Of a stretch of DNA of 64,000 bases, positions 37,502-45,315 are shown one piece after another. Both the position numbers and the translations under genes were made by a program. Source of the DNA: Sinomonas sp. ASV486 (GTDB lineage: Bacteria; Actinomycetota; Actinomycetes; Actinomycetales; Micrococcaceae); the NCBI RefSeq assembly GCF_030908215.1, contig NZ_JAVFJK010000006.1:186001-250000 (forward strand), written 5' to 3'. The stretch's first letter is position 1; each line of letters opens with the position of its first letter. Under the pieces are notes generated by a model. It was not told the origin of the DNA. It saw nothing but the letters and a program-made list of their open reading frames with translations, and ran no database searches.

Positions 37502-37924
37502 GTGGCCGTTAAGATTCGACTCAAGCGCTTCGGCAAGATGCGCGCCCCGTACTACCGCATCGTCGTCGCCGACTCGCGCACCAAGCGCGATGGCCGTGCC
37601 ATCGAGGAGATCGGCAAGTACCACCCCACCGAGGAGCCCTCGTTCATCGAGGTCAACTCCGAGCGTGCCCAGTACTGGCTCGGTGTCGGCGCCCAGCCGA
37701 CCGAGCAGGTCGCCGCGCTGCTCAAGATCACCGGTGACTGGCAGAAGTTCAAGGGTCTCCCGGGCACCGAGGGCACCCTCCGGACGCGTCAGGGCAAGGA
37801 GGCCTTCGTGGCCCCCGAGAAGAGCTCCGTGATCGTCCCCGAGGCCCCCAAGGCAGCCAAGGAAGAGGCTCCGGCCGAGAACCCTGCTGGAGCTGACGCT
37901 TCCGCCGAGGCTGAGGCTGAGTAA
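37502..37924 (+). CDS. rpsP: 30S ribosomal protein S16
   Basis: The protein starts [20 protein letters not shown], the S16 N-terminus, with [19 protein letters not shown] following. It is 140 aa, longer than the usual 80–90 because of an Ala/Glu/Pro-rich acidic tail typical of actinobacterial S16. GTG 37502 gives the family start with AGGAG 11 bases upstream; the open frame from GTG 37490 adds an unlikely MTTT. It starts the rpsP–KH–rimM–trmD operon. Confidence 0.95.
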   Translation: MAVKIRLKRFGKMRAPYYRIVVADSRTKRDGRAIEEIGKYHPTEEPSFIEVNSERAQYWLGVGAQPTEQVAALLKITGDWQKFKGLPGTEGTLRTRQGKEAFVAPEKSSVIVPEAPKAAKEEAPAENPAGADASAEAEAE

Positions 37925-37925
37925 C

Positions 37926-38168
37926 TTGCTGGCTGAGGCACTCGAGCACCTCGTCCGCGGCATCGTGGACAACCCGGATGACGTCACGGTCCAGGCGAAG
38001 AGCAACCGCCGTGGGGACATCCTCGAGGTCCGAGTCCACCAGGAGGACCTCGGCCGCGTGATCGGCCGTCAGGGCCGCACCGCCCGCGCCCTGCGCACCG
38101 TGGTGGCGGCCCTCGCCGACGGTGAGGCGGTCCGGGTCGACGTGGTCGACACCGACCATCGCCGCTGA
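37926..38168 (+). CDS. khpA: KH-domain RNA-binding protein (YlqC/KhpA-like)
   Basis: An 80-aa single KH domain with the RNA-binding loop VIGRQGRTARALRTVV. KhpA forms a dimer with KhpB and binds mRNAs and small RNAs. The TTG start is two bases after the rpsP stop. The order rpsP–khpA–rimM–trmD is common in Gram-positive bacteria, which supports the call. Confidence 0.9.
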   Translation: MLAEALEHLVRGIVDNPDDVTVQAKSNRRGDILEVRVHQEDLGRVIGRQGRTARALRTVVAALADGEAVRVDVVDTDHRR

Positions 38169-38265
38169 CGCAGTCCCACAGCAGCATCCGGCCCCTCCGC
38201 CCGCTAGGGTGGAGGGGCCGTGCCGTTCCCGGCCCGCACAACAACTCAGGAGAGCACACAACCCG

Positions 38266-38826
38266 ATGCATGTTCAGGTCGCCAGGCTCGGTAAGCCGCA
38301 CGGCATCCGCGGAGAGGTCACCGCACAGGTCTTCACGGACGCCCCCGAGGACCGGTTCGTGCCCGGCGTGGAGTTCACCGTCGAACCCGACGCGCACGGA
38401 CCCCTGACCCTGCTCGGGGCACGGTGGAACAAGGACATCCTCCTGCTCTCCTTCGCCGAGGTCTCCGACCGGAACCGCGCCGAGGAGCTGCGCGGGGCGA
38501 TGCTCTTCGTCGACACCGAGGAGCTCGAGGACGACGACGAGGGCTGGTACGAGCACGAGCTCGTGGGCCTCACCGTCCGCGTGGACGGTGAGGACGTCGG
38601 CACCGTGGCCGCGCTCCGGACCCTTCCGGTCCAGGATCTCCTGGTCATCGAAACTCCCCAGGGCGAGGTGCTCGTCCCCTTCGTCGAGGAAATCGTCCCG
38701 GAGGTCGACACGGAGGGCGGCTTCATCGTCGTCGTCCCCCCGCCCGGCCTTTTCGAGCTCAACCGCGAGGCTCCGGACGCAGCCCCAGAAGGCGAGCCAG
38801 CGCGGCAGCCGAACGGGGAAGCCTAG
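38266..38826 (+). CDS. rimM: 16S rRNA processing protein RimM
   Basis: RimM assists 30S maturation by binding S19. The N-terminus MHVQVARLGKPHGIRGEVTAQVFTD is the first domain signature. The PRC-barrel domain follows (WYEHELVGLTVRVDGEDVGTVAAL … LPVQDLLVIETPQGEVLVPFVEEIVPEVD). It is 186 aa with a short Pro/Ala-rich tail. ATG 38266 is used; the GTG of trmD follows the stop directly. Confidence 0.93.
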   Translation: MHVQVARLGKPHGIRGEVTAQVFTDAPEDRFVPGVEFTVEPDAHGPLTLLGARWNKDILLLSFAEVSDRNRAEELRGAMLFVDTEELEDDDEGWYEHELVGLTVRVDGEDVGTVAALRTLPVQDLLVIETPQGEVLVPFVEEIVPEVDTEGGFIVVVPPPGLFELNREAPDAAPEGEPARQPNGEA

Positions 38827-39651
38827 GTGCGCATCGACGTCGTCAGTATCTTCCCGGAGTACCTTGCGCCGCTGGCGCTCTCGCTCCTCGGGCGGGCCCA
38901 GGAGGATGGGCTCCTGACTCTCGCGGTGCACGATCTCCGTGAGTTCACCTTCGACCGCCACCGCACCGTGGACGATACCCCCTACGGCGGCGGCGCCGGG
39001 ATGGTCATGAAGGCGGAGCCTTGGGCGCTCGCCCTCGAGGCGGTGCTCGCCGAGCAGACCGGGGAGGCATCTGCGGCGAACCTTCACGACGGCGCCTCGG
39101 TCGCCCCCCGCCGCCCCGTGCTCGTGGTCCCGTCCCCAGCGGGGGCCGTGTTCACGCAGGCCATGGCCTACGAGCTCGCCGAGGAGCCGACCTTGGCCTT
39201 CGCGTGCGGACGCTATGAGGGCATCGACGAGCGGGTCCTCGAGTGGGCCTCAGAGGCCTTCGACGTTCGCCCGGTGAGCCTCGGCGACTACGTGCTCAAC
39301 GGGGGAGAAGTGGCGGTCATGGCCATGGTCGAGGCCATAGGGCGCCTCGTGCCCGGTGTCGTCGGCAACCCAGAGTCCCTCGTCGAGGAGTCCCACTCCG
39401 ACGGACTACTCGAGTATCCCGTGTACACCAAGCCGTCGTCGTGGCGCGGGCACGAGGTCCCGGAGGTCCTGCTCTCGGGGAACCACGGCAAGATTGCCAC
39501 ATGGCGGCTCGAGCAGCAGCTCCGGCGCACCGCGGCGCGCCGGCCTGAGCTCCTCGACGGCGCCGACGCCGCCGCCTACGGGAAGGCCGAGCGAGCGGTC
39601 CTGCGCGAGCTCGGCTACGAGGTCGCTGACGGCAGGCTCCGCCGGGCCTGA
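38827..39651 (+). CDS. trmD: tRNA (guanine37-N1)-methyltransferase TrmD
   Basis: TrmD methylates G37 next to the anticodon and prevents +1 frameshifting. The SPOUT-fold knot is visible: [31 protein letters not shown] and [31 protein letters not shown]. The C-terminal domain contains [24 protein letters not shown]. It is 274 aa, about 30 longer than E. coli TrmD. GTG start directly after the rimM stop. Confidence 0.96.
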   Translation: MRIDVVSIFPEYLAPLALSLLGRAQEDGLLTLAVHDLREFTFDRHRTVDDTPYGGGAGMVMKAEPWALALEAVLAEQTGEASAANLHDGASVAPRRPVLVVPSPAGAVFTQAMAYELAEEPTLAFACGRYEGIDERVLEWASEAFDVRPVSLGDYVLNGGEVAVMAMVEAIGRLVPGVVGNPESLVEESHSDGLLEYPVYTKPSSWRGHEVPEVLLSGNHGKIATWRLEQQLRRTAARRPELLDGADAAAYGKAERAVLRELGYEVADGRLRRA

Positions 39652-39688
39652 ACGGCGCGGCGCCGATATGCGCCGGACCCGGCGTCTG

Positions 39689-39697
39689 TGGCACAAT
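39689..39697 (+). promoter_or_regulatory. TGGCACAAT box at the head of the rplS leader
   Basis: The 9-mer shared with smc and rpsP begins 186 bases before rplS. The rest of the trmD–rplS spacer (39652–39874) holds no gene and could form a structured leader; no specific ribosomal-protein autoregulatory fold was recognised. Confidence 0.45.
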
Positions 39698-39874
39698 GGA
39701 TCGTTGTGTCTACCGGGCACGGGACCTGCCACAGGGGGCCCTGGCCAACGGATGAGGGCACACCGCCTCGCCGGGACCTTCGGCTGGCGGTCAAGGATTC
39801 GGGTCCGGTCGCTTCCATGCGGCGCGGACCGCGCACCAAAGCGGGTGACCTGTGGCATCTGCCAGGAGAAGATC

Positions 39875-40234
39875 ATGAACATTCTCGACTCCGTCGACGC
39901 CGCCTCGCTGCGGTCCGACATTCCGGTTTTTGCTCCCGGTGACACCATCAAGGTGCACGTGAACATCATCGAGGGCAAGAACTCCCGCGTCCAGGTCTTC
40001 CAGGGCTTCGTCGTCGGCCGTCAGGGCCACGGCGTGCGCGAGACCTTCACGGTCCGCAAGGTCTCCTTCGGTGTCGGCGTCGAGCGTACCTTCCCGGTGC
40101 ACTCCCCGATCATCGACAAGATCGAGGTTGTGACCAAGGGTGACGTGCGCCGCGCGAAGCTCTACTACATGCGCGAGCTCCGCGGCAAGGCCGCGAAGAT
40201 CAAGGAGAAGCGCGACTACAGCAACGCCAAGTAG
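39875..40234 (+). CDS. rplS: 50S ribosomal protein L19
   Basis: The 119-aa protein has L19 hallmarks: [57 protein letters not shown] and the C-terminus [25 protein letters not shown] 39875 follows AGGAGAA. The longer open frame upstream lies in the leader and is not coding. Two signal peptidase genes follow closely. Confidence 0.97.
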   Translation: MNILDSVDAASLRSDIPVFAPGDTIKVHVNIIEGKNSRVQVFQGFVVGRQGHGVRETFTVRKVSFGVGVERTFPVHSPIIDKIEVVTKGDVRRAKLYYMRELRGKAAKIKEKRDYSNAK

Positions 40235-40251
40235 CCTCAGCGCTGCTTCGC

Positions 40252-40944
40252 GTGCTCAACGCTTCCATACCTGAAGAAGTGGTAAGGCCAGAACGCCAGT
40301 CCCGTCTGCGGGGCTGGCGTTCGGTCGTTCTGGCCGTCACCGTCGCGCTCATCGTCTGGGGCGTCATCAGGGCCCTCGTTCTCGACGTCTTCTACATCCC
40401 CTCCGGTTCGATGGAGCCGCTCCTTGCTCCCGGCGACCGGATCGCCGTCGTGCGGACGTCCTCCGACTCCGAGCCGATTCGCCGTGGGGACGTCGTCGTC
40501 TTTGACGGGAGGGGCTCGTTCGCGCCGCTGAGCTCCGGCCGGGGCTGGGGGGCGGATCTCGTCCAGAGCGCCGCAGAATGGTTCGGCCTCGTGCCGAACG
40601 AGACGGTCTACGTCAAGCGTGTGATCGGCGTCGGCGGGGACCACGTCCGGTGCTGCACGGCCGGGGGGAAGATCGAGGTGAACGGCGAGCCCGTCGATGA
40701 GCCGTACGTCTACGCCGGTGACGCGCCGAGCACACAGGCGTTCGACGTCGTCGTCCCGTCCGGGCGCCTGTGGCTCCTCGGCGACCACCGCTCGGTGTCC
40801 TCGGACTCCAGGGCCCTCCTGGGTGCTCCCGGGGGTGGGCTTGTGCGCACCGACAAGGTCATCGGGCGACCGACGGCGATCCTGTGGCCACTTGATAGAT
40901 TGGGCGGGTTGACCACTCACGCGACACCGAAGGACACTCATTGA
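40252..40944 (+). CDS. lepB: Signal peptidase I (first of two)
   Basis: Signal peptidase I cleaves signal peptides at the outer face of the membrane. One N-terminal transmembrane helix (VVLAVTVALIVWGVIRALVLD) precedes the catalytic serine motif YIPSGSMEPLL; the general-base lysine is in VYVKRVIGVGGDHV; LLGDHRSVSSDSR is the box-E motif. It is 230 aa from GTG 40252, 17 bases after rplS. Its end touches the second lepB, so the two are coupled. Confidence 0.92.
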   Translation: MLNASIPEEVVRPERQSRLRGWRSVVLAVTVALIVWGVIRALVLDVFYIPSGSMEPLLAPGDRIAVVRTSSDSEPIRRGDVVVFDGRGSFAPLSSGRGWGADLVQSAAEWFGLVPNETVYVKRVIGVGGDHVRCCTAGGKIEVNGEPVDEPYVYAGDAPSTQAFDVVVPSGRLWLLGDHRSVSSDSRALLGAPGGGLVRTDKVIGRPTAILWPLDRLGGLTTHATPKDTH

Positions 40945-41693
40945 TGCGCAGCCGAGACGCCGGACCCGACGCCACCGGAGCGGGGCCGGAACCCGGAGCT
41001 TCCGCGTCTGAGGACCACAGCGCCAGACGTAGCGGCCTTATGGCCTGGCTGCGGGAGATCGCCATCATCCTCGGCGTTGCCATCGTCCTCTCGTTCCTCA
41101 TCAAGACCTTCCTCTTCAAGGCGTTCTATATCCCCTCAGAGTCGATGGTGCCCACACTCGAGGAGAACGACCGCATCTTCGTGAACCTCTTCGTGCCCCG
41201 GAACTTCGCGCTCGAGCGCGGCGAGGTGGTGGTGTTCAAGGACACCAAGGGGTGGCTGCCAGCCGTCCCGGCCACGACCTCGAATCCCGTGACGGACACC
41301 CTCGAGTTCGTCGGCCTGCTCCCTGACACCTCCCAGCAGCACCTCATCAAGCGGGTCATCGGGCTTCCCGGCGACCACGTGGTCTGCTGCGACGCCTCCC
41401 AGCGCCTCACGGTCAACGGGCAGGCGCTCACCGAACCCTACGTGAACCCCGCCGAGACTCCTCGGGTGGTCCCGTTCGACGTCACTGTGCCCGCAGGGAG
41501 CATCTGGGTTATGGGGGACAACCGCAACCACTCGGCGGATTCCCGCTACCATGAGGGCATCCAGCCCGGTTCCGGGTTTGTCTCCATCGGAGACGTCGAG
41601 GGACAGGCAGCGGTGATCGCGTGGCCGCTGAACCGGATCCGCTCGCTGGACAGCTACCCGGACGCATTCAAAGACGTGCCCGCACCGAAATGA
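40944..41693 (+). CDS. lepB: Signal peptidase I (second of two)
   Basis: A 249-aa signal peptidase I with a cytosolic N-terminal stretch of about 30 residues, a helix (EIAIILGVAIVLSFLIKTFLFKAF), catalytic YIPSESMVPTLEENDRI, the lysine motif LIKRVIGLPGDHVVC and VMGDNRNHSADSRYHEG. It differs from the first copy in the serine box (SES instead of SGS), so the two may prefer different substrates. ATG 40944 overlaps the preceding stop; its stop overlaps rnhB (ATGA). Confidence 0.92.
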   Translation: MRSRDAGPDATGAGPEPGASASEDHSARRSGLMAWLREIAIILGVAIVLSFLIKTFLFKAFYIPSESMVPTLEENDRIFVNLFVPRNFALERGEVVVFKDTKGWLPAVPATTSNPVTDTLEFVGLLPDTSQQHLIKRVIGLPGDHVVCCDASQRLTVNGQALTEPYVNPAETPRVVPFDVTVPAGSIWVMGDNRNHSADSRYHEGIQPGSGFVSIGDVEGQAAVIAWPLNRIRSLDSYPDAFKDVPAPK

Positions 41694-42472
41694 GCACCCA
41701 CGCAGCAGTCGGCAGGACGCGGGGCCTCGCGCCGCGGCGCACGACGGCGCCCACTCTGCGTTTCGTGAACCGGCTCGCTGCAGCCTACGGTCCCCTGATC
41801 GCCGGGTGCGACGAGGTGGGCCGCGGAGCCCTCGCGGGACCCGTCAGCGTAGGGATCGTGGTGGTCGATGCGCGCAGCGTCGTGACCCGCACCGTGCTCC
41901 GGGACAGCAAGCTGCTCACTCCGGAGCGCCGGGTCGAACTCGTCCCCCTCGTGCGCTCGTGGGGCGTGGGCTGTGCCGTCGGGCACGCCAGTGCACAGGA
42001 GATTGACGAGGTCGGAATCATGGACGCGCTCCGCCTCGCTGGCGTGCGAGCTCTCGACGAGCTTGCTGCGGCCGGCGTGGTCCCTGACGTAGTTCATCTC
42101 GATGGCAACTACAACTGGCTCTCGCGCGGAGGCCAGGCGTCCCTCTTCGACCCTCCTGCTGCGCTGCCTGCCGTTCCCGTCGAGACCACGATCAAGGCGG
42201 ACCTTTCGTGCCAGGCGGTGGCGGCGGCGAGCATTCTGGCCAAGGTGGCGCGGGATGCGATCATGGTCGGCTACGGCAGCGTCGATCCCCGGTTCGGCTG
42301 GGCTGTTAACAAGGGGTACGCCACCGCCGAGCACCGGGCGGCGATCCTCGAGCACGGACCGACCGAGCTGCACCGCCGTTCCTGGCACCTCGGCACTGCC
42401 GAGGATGAGCAGACTGCCGAGGAAGCCATCGTGTCCGAGGGGGACCTCGGCGGGAGGAAGATAGGACTATGA
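41690..42472 (+). CDS. rnhB: Ribonuclease HII
   Basis: RNase HII removes ribonucleotides from DNA and RNA primers. The catalytic DEVGRG box is present in LIAGCDEVGRGALAGPVSVG, with DSKLLTPERR and the later VHLDGNYNW and ADLSCQAVAAASILAKVARD segments. It is 260 aa from ATG 41690. A longer open frame begins inside lepB and is ignored. It overlaps its neighbours on both sides by four bases. Confidence 0.94.
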   Translation: MSTHAAVGRTRGLAPRRTTAPTLRFVNRLAAAYGPLIAGCDEVGRGALAGPVSVGIVVVDARSVVTRTVLRDSKLLTPERRVELVPLVRSWGVGCAVGHASAQEIDEVGIMDALRLAGVRALDELAAAGVVPDVVHLDGNYNWLSRGGQASLFDPPAALPAVPVETTIKADLSCQAVAAASILAKVARDAIMVGYGSVDPRFGWAVNKGYATAEHRAAILEHGPTELHRRSWHLGTAEDEQTAEEAIVSEGDLGGRKIGL

Positions 42473-42792
42473 GCGCCGAAGACCTTGAGAACTACGAGAC
42501 GGACATGGAGCTCCAGCTCTACCGCGAATACCGGGACGTCATCTCGCTGTTCAGCTATGTGGTGGAGACGGAGCGCCGGTTCTATCTCGCCAACCATGTG
42601 GATCTACAGGCACGCTCCGCCGACGGCGAGGTCTACTTCGACCTGACTCTGCAGGACGCGTGGGTCTGGGACGTGTACCGCAGCGCGCGCTTCGTCAAGA
42701 GCGTCCGCGTCATCACGTTCAAAGACGTCAATGTCGAGGAGCTTCCCAAGGTTGAGGACCTCGGTCTGCCCAAGGGCGGCCTCGGCACCTAG
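42469..42792 (+). CDS. DUF2469 family protein
   Basis: A 107-aa acidic protein (ENYETDMELQLYREYRDVISLFSYVVETERRFYLAN) widely conserved in actinobacteria between rnhB and yraN. Its function is not established. Translation is coupled to rnhB (ATGA). The position and sequence make the family assignment firm. Confidence 0.9.
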   Translation: MSAEDLENYETDMELQLYREYRDVISLFSYVVETERRFYLANHVDLQARSADGEVYFDLTLQDAWVWDVYRSARFVKSVRVITFKDVNVEELPKVEDLGLPKGGLGT

Positions 42793-42892
42793 CGCCCTTC
42801 GCTTCTCCTCCACAAGAGCCGGTTCCGGCGTGTCGTCCACATAGCGCTGGAGGCCCGTTCCGCGCCCGATGGGATCGAACCAGTCTGGTTCC

Positions 42893-43249
42893 ATGAGAGC
42901 CAAGGACAGACTCGGTCAGCGCGGGGAACGCCTCGCGGAAGAGTACCTTCGGTCAACGGGCGCGGCCATTCTGGACCGCAACTGGCGTTGTCGCGAGGGA
43001 GAGCTGGACATAGTCGCCGCGGACGCCGGGACGCTTGTGGCCGTCGAGGTCAAGGCGCGCCGCTCGTGGGACTTCGGGCATCCTTTCGAGGCGGTCGACG
43101 CCGCGAAGCTCGGCCGCATCGTGCACCTCCTGAGCGCGTGGGCCGCGGTGCACGGGGTCCACAGCCGGGCCAGGCGCATTGACGTCATCGCCGTGACGGG
43201 TCCGGCCGGGGAACGCTCGGTCATCGAGCACCTCAAGGGCGTGGCCTGA
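42893..43249 (+). CDS. yraN: YraN/UPF0102 family nuclease-fold protein
   Basis: A 118-aa protein with the UPF0102 pattern: GQRGERLAEEYLRSTGAAILDRNWRCREGELDIVAAD, then VAVEVKARRS. The D…EVK residues are those of the restriction-endonuclease-like fold, but activity in this family is uncertain. ATG 42893 gives the usual start (RAKD-LGQRGE); an ATG at 42869 is possible. It overlaps comM by one base (TGATG), and yraN–comM–dprA is a common competence cluster. Confidence 0.9.
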   Translation: MRAKDRLGQRGERLAEEYLRSTGAAILDRNWRCREGELDIVAADAGTLVAVEVKARRSWDFGHPFEAVDAAKLGRIVHLLSAWAAVHGVHSRARRIDVIAVTGPAGERSVIEHLKGVA

Positions 43250-43566
43250 TGGCCGGCATCGGCAGGGCTCTTGGGGTGGCTCTCGTGGGCCTCAACGGCT
43301 ACCTCGTCGAGGTCGAGGCAGACATCGGGCAGACACTGCCCAGCTTCGTGCTGCTCGGACTTCCCGACTCCGCGCTCAGCGAGGCCCGCGAGCGTATCCG
43401 CAGCGCGGCGAAGAACAGCGGGCTCCCGTTGAGCCGGCGAAAGCTCACGGTGAACCTCATTCCGGCGTCGCTGCCGAAGCGCGGCACGGGCTTCGATCTT
43501 GCCAAACCGCAAATTTGGCACCCCTTGCAGCCGTTGATCGCCTCGGCGCATACTGGCGGCAGGTAG
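43249..43566 (+). pseudogene. comM: comM 5' fragment (ComM/YifB, Mg-chelatase-like), cut by element 1
   Basis: ComM is a hexameric helicase that extends branch migration during natural transformation. Residues 1–85 are normal: MAGIGRALGVALVGLNGYLVEVEADIG, LLGLPDSALSEARERIRSA, and LTVNLIPASLPKRGTGFDLA. After Ala85 the sequence turns into element DNA (KPQIWHP…) and stops 20 codons later. The rest of comM resumes at 51431 beyond element 1. The fragment lacks the ATPase domain and should be inactive. Confidence 0.92.
43495..43520. other. attL of element 1
   Basis: The comM codon pair GATCTT runs into GCCAAACCGC. The right junction reads GGTTTGG followed by CCTGGCC. Joining the two element-side halves gives GGTTTGGCCTGGCCAAACC, a perfect 9-1-9 inverted repeat, as expected for a large serine integrase attP; this supports the boundary. 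Confidence 0.8.
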
Positions 43567-43581
43567 GTTGAAGCTTCAACC
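43566..43581. promoter_or_regulatory. 16-bp perfect palindrome GGTTGAAGCTTCAACC in element 1
   Basis: It lies 37 bases before the small plus-strand gene at 43618 and contains the TTGAAGCTTCAA core found upstream of the chromosomal VOC dioxygenase at 35778. It is likely an operator; the regulator is not in the element. Confidence 0.6.
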
Positions 43582-43617
43582 AACCGGAACACCGAGAACA
43601 CCGAGAGGGCGAGAACA

Positions 43618-43857
43618 ATGGCAGCATCGACAGTCCAGGACCTCTTCTACTGGGACTCCAAGACGGGCAAGACCTCGAAGGCGTGGAACGTCCGCCGGGC
43701 AGACACCGTCAAGCGGTTGACCAAGCTCGCTGGGGAGGCGGAGGCCGCCGAATTCGCGGCCATGATCAAGAAGGCGCCGGATCGCCGCGAACCGTGGATG
43801 TCCAAGAGCGGTCATGTGGTTATCTTCTTCACCGAGAGGCAGGACGAGTGGGCCTGA
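43618..43857 (+). CDS. Small protein of element 1, unknown function
   Basis: A 79-aa protein (ASTVQDLFYWDSKTGKTSKAWNVRR … SGHVVIFFTERQDEWA) on the plus strand, opposite to the other element genes. It is mixed charged, without membrane segments or recognised motif. It follows the GGTTGAAGCTTCAACC palindrome and ends before a strong bidirectional terminator, so it has its own transcription unit. Its position at the attL end, away from the replication and capsid genes, is a usual place for satellite cargo. Confidence 0.65.
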   Translation: MAASTVQDLFYWDSKTGKTSKAWNVRRADTVKRLTKLAGEAEAAEFAAMIKKAPDRREPWMSKSGHVVIFFTERQDEWA

Positions 43858-43884
43858 GCCTCTGAACCCTGCCGCTGCGAAAAA

Positions 43885-43906
43885 GGGGCCTCCCGAAGGA
43901 GGCCCC
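43885..43906. terminator. Bidirectional terminator in element 1
   Basis: GGGGCCTCC – CGAA – GGAGGCCCC forms a 9-bp stem with AAAAA before it and ATTTTC after it, so it can stop transcripts from both the plus-strand gene on the left and the minus-strand gene on the right. Confidence 0.88.
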
Positions 43907-43927
43907 ATTTTCATGGAAGCGCGAGGA

Positions 43928-44242
43928 TCAGACATCCTTCGGATCTGTGGCGATGTAGCCGCGCGGCGCGATCGCTTTGATGTCCGGACGCTGCGGCGCT
44001 TCGGTGATCCCCAAGAACGTTAGGGGATCCTTTCCGTCGCGGTGTATCCTCTGCCCTCCGACTGTGAGGGTTACGTCGAAGAACAATGGGGAGATCTCCC
44101 CCCGACGATTTGTCTCGACGCTGAAGCTTTCCAGTTTCCCGACCACGTAGGCGGTATCCGTCAGACCCAATCTGATCAGTTGGCCAATGTAGCCCCCATG
44201 AAGCTCAGCGGCATACACCTTGTGCTCATCTTGCTCGTTCAT
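43928..44242 (-). CDS. Hypothetical protein of element 1
   Basis: A 104-aa protein (MNEQDEHKVYAAELHGGYIGQLIRLG … GYIATDPKDV) with alternating hydrophobic beta-like stretches and no recognised domain. Base composition is less GC-rich than the flanking chromosome, as for the neighbouring gene. It is the last gene before the terminator at 43885 on the minus strand. Probably accessory cargo; function unknown. Confidence 0.6.
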   Translation of the reverse strand: MNEQDEHKVYAAELHGGYIGQLIRLGLTDTAYVVGKLESFSVETNRRGEISPLFFDVTLTVGGQRIHRDGKDPLTFLGITEAPQRPDIKAIAPRGYIATDPKDV

Positions 44243-44284
44243 TAGCTCTCCCCACCCTTCGCTTGAGTGCCTCCGAAGGGAAGG

Positions 44285-44794
44285 CTACAGGACGGAAGAA
44301 CTGCGGCGTTGAGGGTTCCAGCCACGCTTGGCCGAGGACTCGATACCCAACTCTTCTCGCACACCGTCGGCGAAACGTTCGACCGCCGAACTGTACGCCG
44401 AAACCTCAGGTATGCCTCGTGCCACAAGAGGCATCTTCTGCGCTGGAAGGTCAGCCTGCCGCAGTTGCATCAGACTCACGATTACGTCGGCATAGGCCTT
44501 GTTGACCTTGGGCGGTGCGAGGACCTCGACGCCGCTGCCGATCAGTTGGTCGGTCAAGGCCTCTATGCGGTCATCCCGAAGCCCATCGGAGTTCCTGAGG
44601 ATCATTGAGGAAATCGTCTCCATCGCTCCAAGCTGCTTCATGTAGAACTCGTACATAAGCTGACGGAGCCAGATCTTGTGTTCCCGCTTCCCTGATGAGA
44701 TGTGGATCATCCACGCGAAAACACCAGAGATGACCGCGCCACCGATTGCGCCACCGACTGCACTCCCGAGGAATGCGGCCCATACAGGATCCAT
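44285..44794 (-). CDS. Single-pass membrane protein of element 1, unknown function
   Basis: A 169-aa protein with one N-terminal helix rich in Gly/Ala (AAFLGSAVGGAIGGAVISGVFAWMI, residues 5–29) and a cytosolic helical region that ends in a basic tail. No family was recognised. It lies on the minus strand between the capsid gene and the left end, in lower-GC DNA than the chromosome. A small membrane-anchored cargo protein in this position of a satellite could take part in superinfection exclusion or abortive defence, but nothing in the sequence proves it. Confidence 0.6.
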   Translation of the reverse strand: MDPVWAAFLGSAVGGAIGGAVISGVFAWMIHISSGKREHKIWLRQLMYEFYMKQLGAMETISSMILRNSDGLRDDRIEALTDQLIGSGVEVLAPPKVNKAYADVIVSLMQLRQADLPAQKMPLVARGIPEVSAYSSAVERFADGVREELGIESSAKRGWNPQRRSSSVL

Positions 44795-45315
44795 GCCCTC
44801 AACCTAGCCGAGCGTTTACTGATATGCACCAGACATGCCGTAGTTGACTATCGGTCTTGCGATCTCGATCGACCCTTATGGCCATAGCAGGGAAGGGGTC
44901 AAAGACGCCATCAAGACGCACAGCCTTCCCCAGCGTCCTTGCTGCTCGCGCGCGAACGTGCGCGCGTGTATCGCGCGCGTGAGAGCGACGTCTTGGCCGG
45001 TCGGGCGGGCTTTCGGGCCTCAGATCCACTGCAAACGATCCACCGGCGCACAGAGCGCTACCCGGCGAAGCGCTCAGCCCCGATCTGGCCTCGGCTTTCT
45101 TGCCTGCCCCTACCCCTGCCGCGCCTTGGCTGCGGGCGCCCGGTGGCACGTGCATCAGTTGCATCGCGTCGCGGCGCAGAACGGCTCGGCGCCAGAGGGT
45201 GTCCCGGCCGCACGCGCTCCGGGAGCGAAGGCGGAGCGATGCGATCCTCTGACGCCGAGCCGTTTGGAGGGCGACGCGCACGAGGACCACTCCACAGGTG
45301 CGCGCCGCCCCGTCT
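44795..45315. other. Gene-free stretch of element 1, between the capsid gene and the left-end cargo
   Basis: No convincing gene on either strand: the open frames here have Arg/Pro/Ser-rich shadow composition and no ribosome site. It contains an alternating CG-rich tract near 44945–44985 (gcgcgcgaacgtgcgcgcgtgt) able to fold on itself. It probably holds the promoter of the 44285–44794 gene and the capsid-gene terminator. Confidence 0.5.
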
